64,000 nt of DNA, from contig JAIXMG010000011.1 of the NCBI GenBank assembly GCA_025201345.1, positions 496,001 to 560,000 on the forward strand, given 5' to 3'. A model generated the notes under the pieces. The model was not told the origin of the DNA and did no database searches. It was given only the letters and a program-made list of their open reading frames with translations. Shown here piece by piece: positions 58,218 to 64,000 of the stretch; within the stretch, counting starts at the first letter, position 1; every line of letters starts with the position of its first letter. Source of the DNA: Thamnidium elegans. Lineage: Eukaryota > Mucoromycota > Mucoromycetes > Mucorales > Mucoraceae. The translations under genes were made by a program, and so were the position numbers.

Positions 58218-58367
58218 ATGTTTGTACAAACCAATTTGGGTCTTCTTAGTGTTACTACTTTGCCTGCCAGAATTTCTACACTAGACCATAAATATGAAAT
58301 GGGATGTACAAAGTTACGTGATTTGATCAATAGTGGCCTTTCAGCAAATATAAAAGAAAGTAAATAA
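58218..58367 (+). CDS. small ORF, 49 aa, possibly first exon
   Basis: ATG 58218 follows a CT-rich leader (CTTTTTTTTCTTCTTTTCTC-like, 58150-58217), as before established genes here. It encodes MFVQTNLGLLSVTTLPARIS, then TLDHKYEMGCTKLRDLINSG, ending with a TAA. The last codons contain GTAAAT, which could be a 5' splice site, so it may instead be the first exon of a longer gene; no convincing second exon was found before 58777. Not recognised. Confidence 0.3.
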   Translation: MFVQTNLGLLSVTTLPARISTLDHKYEMGCTKLRDLINSGLSANIKESK

Positions 58368-58776
58368 TTCTCTTGTTAAGAAACATGCCAAATTTATCGC
58401 ATAAACCAATATAATCTTTGGGTTATACAAAGTACATATACCACATTCTTATCCATTTTATAAAATTATATGTACATTTTATGCGACATGCTATTCTGTA
58501 TTCTTCAATTACTTATTATAATTCAGTAAACGTTTGAGGAGATATCAACTTACTTTATGTATTTTATGAACATACATAAAAATGTTACTGTACGTTATAC
58601 AAGTTACAAATAATGATAGATGTATTTATTTTTTTGTGCCAACAATTTCGGGAGATGTGCTGAAAAAGTGTATGTTATCCCGCCTCTGTAACACAAAAAA
58701 AAGTTTATAGTAACTAACCAAAACAAAAGACCTTTTTTCCCTTTTTTACTTTTTTTCCCCTCCTTTAATAAAAACA

Positions 58777-60887
58777 ATGACATTAATGGATATAAAAGAA
58801 TTAGATTCAGTAAATACCAGAAATCTATTAAATAGATTAGATGAATGGAGACGTGGTATCTGTTCGGACGGTACGCTATCGAAAGAACCTTGTTTTGTAT
58901 TAGAACATCGACCTACTATCACTATTCACCCTGATCAATCACAGCAAGTTGTCACCACTGAATTGATAACCGAACAAGAATGGTCAGATAACCTAGTAGA
59001 TTGCGGAGCCATGACACACTTAAACGACGATATCCTTATGAAGACATTATCCGATTTATTTATGATCTTTCACTCAACCGACACACCCAACAATTGTAAT
59101 ACGTTACATTCTATCCAGTTACAAAAACATGCATCATTTAAAGTAGATAACATATTACGACCTACCAGACCACTTCAACAAAGTTTAAAAGAATTATTTA
59201 TCGACGACAATTTAAAATCCAAATGGGATAAACTTGTCAACATTTGGACAAGATACGGATATCTTTGGCCACGCAAAATTATTGTTGGTTATAAAACGCA
59301 CTTGAAACAATCTTATAAATTCATGGATAGTCTAGATAATACCCGTGGTTATTATTATGCTTTAAGCAAACTAAAAGAAAAAATTCGTCGTCAACCACCA
59401 CCACCAAATAGTACATTTGATTTAGATATATTTTTAAAAAATGCTACCGTTATTGCTCGTGTCGATTTAGCTCCTATTCATGAATTCTTTGATTTAGAAT
59501 CAAGGATAAAAATCAATTCGTTAATTCATGCCAAATTTATTCAAATACCCGTTTATTGCCCTATTAAAATTTATAACGTTTTAACGAATAGTTACCTCTG
59601 TTGGGATCCGTACAGTAACTCTCAACGAGATCCTTCGTTTGATGGTGAGATGCATGACTATATTGTACGTGCTGTTAGTGCTGAACCGTTAGAACTACAT
59701 AGATCGCCTGAAAGTCAATATATATGGAGAATGACTTGGCGACCCACACAGCTCATTGAAACCAACGATACCTTTGATCCTGAAGAACACCGACCGCAAA
59801 CCGTACGAGGTTGTAGTAAAGTATACCTTTACCCTGCCTGTAAATCCGTATCACCAACAACAACAGCGACCAGAGCTACTACCACAGCAGCAAAGAAACC
59901 GACAAAACAAATAGAAAATTCATCTTGGCGTGTTCGAGATCGAATGATTGATGGGTCAGAACTAACGGATACACATCAAATGGTTTTATCATGTCGACCA
60001 TACCGATACGAACTCAAATCACCACAATCCGAATTTTCTAAACTTCGTCCGCTTCGATTACTCTCCAACACACAGTATATCAACGAAAAGATCGACTGGA
60101 CCATCGAATATCCCAACAACGGTCTTAAATATATGACTGACGCACAAGCCAACATCAAACTTAATTTTCATGAACATGTACGAAGGTTAAAACCAATTTT
60201 AATTGGTGATATCATTCAATTACAACAAATCGGTTTGTTAACAGCATTTAATCCTATCAGTAAACTAACAGGTGGCATTGAACCACAACCAACTCAAAGT
60301 GCGAATAGACGTACCGTTGCTAAAAAACCAAGCTTTAAATCCAAAAATATAAAGAATGTATTATGCGTAGATGAAGATGTGACCGCGGATAACTGGAGAG
60401 ACAATACGTTATGGAAAATCGAGTTGGCTTCAAAAGCAGATATGAATAGACATTCAAGCCAGTTTATTCGATGGCCAAAAAGTAACGAAGATCAAAAGTA
60501 TGGGTATCCTAAAGATTATCATCAATTATTATCTCAAGGTAATATATATATATAATGTCATAGTAAATTATTTTTTGATTTTAACAGTATATATTTTAAA
60601 AAAAAGACGTTAGAAATCATTTACCAATTTATTTAGACAAGGATACAAATTCATTATCTAGTACCAAGACGGTTTCACTTAGAAGATCAAAATCATTAGA
60701 ATCATTTAACACAACAATTCATGTACGTGATGATTCAGAAAAGGCACCTTATTTTGTTAATTTATTAACTCATAAATCAAAATCAAAAATATTGACTCAA
60801 ATCGCAAAAGTTTCTTTACAACCATTAGCTCAACTAGTAAGACCATCAAGGTCAAAGCAACAACAACAACAACAACAACAACAATAA
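58777..60887 (+). CDS. uncharacterised 670-aa protein
   Basis: Two exons, 58777-60538 and 60637-60887; 670 aa. The start is MTLMDIKELDSVNTRNLLNR. No signal peptide or membrane span is seen. A conserved-looking centre reads IWTRYGYLWPRKIIVGYKTH followed by a charged helical part. The C-terminal half is rich in Trp and Tyr with repeated ...YLCWDP..., ...IWRMTWRPTQ..., ...WTIEYPNNGL... and ...LWKIEL segments that would suit a beta-rich domain (beta-trefoil or similar). The tail is basic and ends in nine Gln encoded by (CAA)n. I recall similar architecture in hypothetical mucoromycote proteins, but assign no function. Stop is 42 bp from the CBP20 stop. Confidence 0.75.
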
Positions 60888-60929
60888 CCTTAATTTCCTT
60901 TAAAAAAAAAGCCCCTTTTTTTATTTATT

Positions 60930-61860
60930 TTATTCTTCGTCTTCGTCTTCGTTTTCTCTGAAACGTGGATTCTACACATACATAAGAAAAAACGATGAAT
61001 AACGTAACCTCTTTTTTTTTATATTTATCTTTACCTGTTCCTTTTGACGTTTACGAGAATCATCCTCATCAGCATCATTATATTTACGTTTTCCACCTTT
61101 TTATAAGAAAAAAATAATTTAGCATGTATTCACATCAATAAAAATCAAATAAATCATTTACTTTGACCAGCAGCAGCTCTACTTTTATACTCTTCAGCAC
61201 CTTGAGGAATATCCTTAATTGCCTCATAATTCTGCTTCATATCTCTTTCACGATCCTGCTCAAGTTGTAAACGCATTCTATGACCCCACCCACCTCTTCC
61301 GACATCATACTCGGTACGATATTCATCTCTAACTTGTCCACCACTTCTACCGCGTCCAAACTGTCTTCCTTCTTTAAACCCAGGATCGAGATCACAACGA
61401 ATAACACGTTCATCTAATTTAGTTCCATTAGTGTACTTCATACAATCAAGAGCATCACTACGATGATAATATCTGTTTTTTTTAAGAAAAAAATCGAGTC
61501 AATTGCGTGTTTTCCTTTTTCTTTTTTTGCGTAAAGCATATATTTACTCTACAAAACAAAATCCACAAGGTGTCTTTTGATTACGATCAAGGCCCATAAT
61601 AATACGTTTAATTTCTCCACACTTTCCAAACAATTCATAAATTTGCTCTTCAGTTGTAAAAAAAGATAAATTACCAACATAAAGTGTTGCTGTTGTGGAA
61701 AGATCATCAGTAAGTTGGTTAGAAGAACCCTAACACATTTATATAAAAAAAGCGTGTTATTTTATATAAATTTTTTATTGTTTATTATTTAAAAGGGTAC
61801 CTGATATAATTGATCGCGATAACTAGAAGGTACTGCAAGTGAATTGATAAGTGAAGCCAT
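60930..61860 (-). CDS. CBC2: nuclear cap-binding protein subunit 2 (CBP20)
   Basis: Small subunit of the nuclear cap-binding complex, binding m7G caps with CBP80 for splicing, export and decay. Five exons: 61860-61801, 61729-61548, 61472-61162, 61096-61035, 60971-60930; 218 aa. The start is [20 protein letters not shown] (the family's YRDxxY cap-binding Tyr region). The RRM has [20 protein letters not shown] (RNP2), [20 protein letters not shown] and FCFVEYY (RNP1). It is followed by the C-terminal cap-binding part [20 protein letters not shown], with GGQVRDEYR just after. The tail is Arg/Glu-rich. Confidence 0.95.
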
Positions 61861-62296
61861 TAGAAGATTTTATATTTAAAAAAGAGAAATAAAAAGTTTG
61901 ATACTATTTTTCCTTTCTTTTTAAAAATGAAAGTTGTCCAGTCCAGCAGTCACGACATAGTGTTGGGACTGAAAGTATGCATTGCATGTTGATACGATTG
62001 CATTGAAAGGGCTCAATGCACTCTTAACAAACTTGACTATATTATTCCACTAAGTTCCTAATATACCACATTAAAAAAAAAGAAATTCTCAAAACATATC
62101 CTAATTTCCTCTGCGCACACATTAATTCCTGGGGGGGGGGGGTATTACAGTTATTCAATTGAAATACTTGGAAAACAACAATTGCCCTTCAAAGTGTTTA
62201 TACATGTTTATTTAAATAAAAAAAAAAGGAGGGGAGAGAAAGATGTACGTGAAAAAGTCTAAAGTTTTTTTTTGCTATCCAATTTTTTTTTGATTA
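61861..62296. other. intergenic between CBP20 and MDM35
   Basis: CBP20 promoter side and MDM35 3' flank. Contains an 11-nt G run (about 62131-62141). No gene seen. Confidence 0.5.
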
Positions 62297-62911
<615 letters not shown>

Positions 62912-64000
62912 TTAATTTATTATTTCACTTTGACTTGCGGACCAACCAGACAAATACGCTACCCAATTATACATGTACCCTAACAGTGAATGAGAATCTA
63001 AATCCGTCACTTGTAAATTATGTTGTAAATCTTCACTAAATATGAATTCTCTAGGTGGACCATTTAATTTTAATGCATCATTATATAACTCTATAGCTTC
63101 TTCCATATTTTCTTGCATATATTCAATTCTTTCTATATTAGGTGGATGGCTTGACCCAAACCAAGAATTTACAAGTGAGTCTAAAAATTCTCGTACGCCG
63201 TATTCAAGGTCTTTGTATTTCTCTGGTTCGTCTGGTTTTGGTATCGATCTTTTAGCTGCGTTTAATGCTCTGTTTTCTATTGTTACTGGTTTCTCTTCGT
63301 GTTTATTATCTTGCTTTAATTCTACTTCTAGGTCAGCCATTCTTTGCCACACGTCAACGGCTATTCTAGGATCGTACCCAGCTTTAGCTAATATTTTTAG
63401 ACCTACTAAATCAGCCTCCTTTTCTAATCTGCGGTTGTATGTGGTTTGTGTTTCCATGGTGATAAATGTTGAAATGTATTCGTTGATAACTTGGTTGATA
63501 TATGGACCTAATGATTCCGTGACGATCCAAAATACGCCACGAGTAATATCTCCCAACATAAACATCAATGAAGCAAAGCCATGCTGTTCAACAAAATGAC
63601 GTTGTATAGAATGCGCAATCTCATGAGATAAAATAACAGCCATACGAGTTGTATCGTATTCCATTTGATCAATTAAAAGGTTATAGACAATTAAACGAGA
63701 ACCTGCACACATAGCATTGACTGTTGTTGAATCCCAAATGACATTAATTTCAAAGTCACGTTGAGGAGGTCTTGATAAATCTACTGGTTCGTCTTCTTCC
63801 TCGGTAACTAATACCTCGGCATCACCTACAGTTGGTACCACTTGGATTTGTTTACTACGTTGGTTCTTTGATTCTTCATCGTAATTTCTTACAGGTGAAC
63901 GAATATCATCTACAGCAGCCGCGGCTAAATTATCTACAATGGTTTGAAGCCACATGACCACCTCACTATCTTTGGGAGCTACAAGACCACTTTGAGATTC
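62912..64000 (-). CDS. OMA1: OMA1-like mitochondrial metalloendopeptidase, 5' end outside window
   Basis: M48-family zinc protease of the mitochondrial inner membrane that handles stress-induced processing and quality control (Oma1). The visible 362 codons run from the right edge (ESQSGLVAPKDSE, then VVMWLQTIVDNLAAA) to a stop at 62912. Zinc site: HEIAHSIQRH (HExxH) and a third ligand in EKEADLVGLKIL. NVIWDSTTVNAMCAGSRLIV precedes it as usual. SSHPPNIERIEYMQENM near the C-terminus is the conserved SxHPP motif. A hydrophobic segment around FASLMFMLGDITRGVFWIV may be membrane-associated. The presequence and N-terminus are missing. Same strand as MDM35 next door. Confidence 0.92.
   Translation of the reverse strand, partial: ESQSGLVAPKDSEVVMWLQTIVDNLAAAAVDDIRSPVRNYDEESKNQRSKQIQVVPTVGDAEVLVTEEEDEPVDLSRPPQRDFEINVIWDSTTVNAMCAGSRLIVYNLLIDQMEYDTTRMAVILSHEIAHSIQRHFVEQHGFASLMFMLGDITRGVFWIVTESLGPYINQVINEYISTFITMETQTTYNRRLEKEADLVGLKILAKAGYDPRIAVDVWQRMADLEVELKQDNKHEEKPVTIENRALNAAKRSIPKPDEPEKYKDLEYGVREFLDSLVNSWFGSSHPPNIERIEYMQENMEEAIELYNDALKLNGPPREFIFSEDLQHNLQVTDLDSHSLLGYMYNWVAYLSGWSASQSEIIN

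Overview
This is an AT-rich nuclear window from a filamentous fungus, most likely an early-diverging zygomycete of the Mucorales type. The grounds are: many short GT...AG introns (mostly about 45-110 nt), long A/T homopolymer runs, pyrimidine-rich leaders before start codons, intronless fungal-type core histones (H2A ending in SQEL, H3 of the fungal H3.3-like form), and fungal orthologues such as ArgJ, Mdm35, a Set3-like protein and a DEP-RGS protein. The species assignment is inference. Gene models below come from translating both strands and choosing splice sites that keep frame and family homology; the spliced lengths of all complete models are multiples of three.

Layout. 1-0.8 kb: 5' part of an aldo-keto reductase gene (minus) running off the left edge. 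2.6-5.7 kb: three tandem copies of an unrecognised multi-pass membrane-protein gene, each with a first coding exon that is only the ATG; the third copy has an in-frame stop. 6.6 kb: tRNA-Gly(GCC). 7.8-12.1 kb: a complete core-histone cluster of two divergent pairs (H2B/H2A and H4/H3), with a low-complexity gene carrying a possible PP1-docking motif between them. 12.9-15.7 kb: a CID+RRM protein of the Nrd1/Seb1 family. 15.7-22 kb: gene-poor, with a small TATA-preceded ORF and an acidic-protein gene. 22.2-26.2 kb: DEP-DEP-RGS regulator and, divergently, mitochondrial ribosomal protein mL45.

26.9-36.2 kb is the accessory part. It holds a broken gene with a serine-recombinase-like GYARKS motif plus an inverted truncated second copy, a 25-bp minisatellite, a LEA2-type membrane protein gene, a ~175-bp degenerate tandem repeat, a PIF/Harbinger transposase relic and a Tc1/mariner-IS630-like relic.

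37-64 kb is dense housekeeping sequence: a small SERTA-like protein, a second LEA2-like membrane protein, MOT1/BTAF1, a GCFC-domain protein, RNase P/MRP subunit POP7, DNA polymerase delta catalytic subunit (with MluI-box-like sites upstream), ArgJ, a PHD+SET protein of the SET3 type, an uncharacterised 670-aa protein, cap-binding protein CBP20, MDM35, and the start-truncated OMA1 protease gene at the right edge. Neighbours here are often convergent with only 42-112 bp between stop codons, or divergent from short shared promoters (MOT1/GCFC, about 250 bp).

Functionally the window mixes chromatin (four histones, MOT1, SET3-like), RNA biology (Seb1-like, CBP20, POP7, GCFC), mitochondrial proteins (mL45, ArgJ, MDM35, OMA1) and DNA replication (POL3). 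These look like ordinary neighbours, not a functional cluster, apart from the histones. No CRISPR array or bacterial-type operon is visible.
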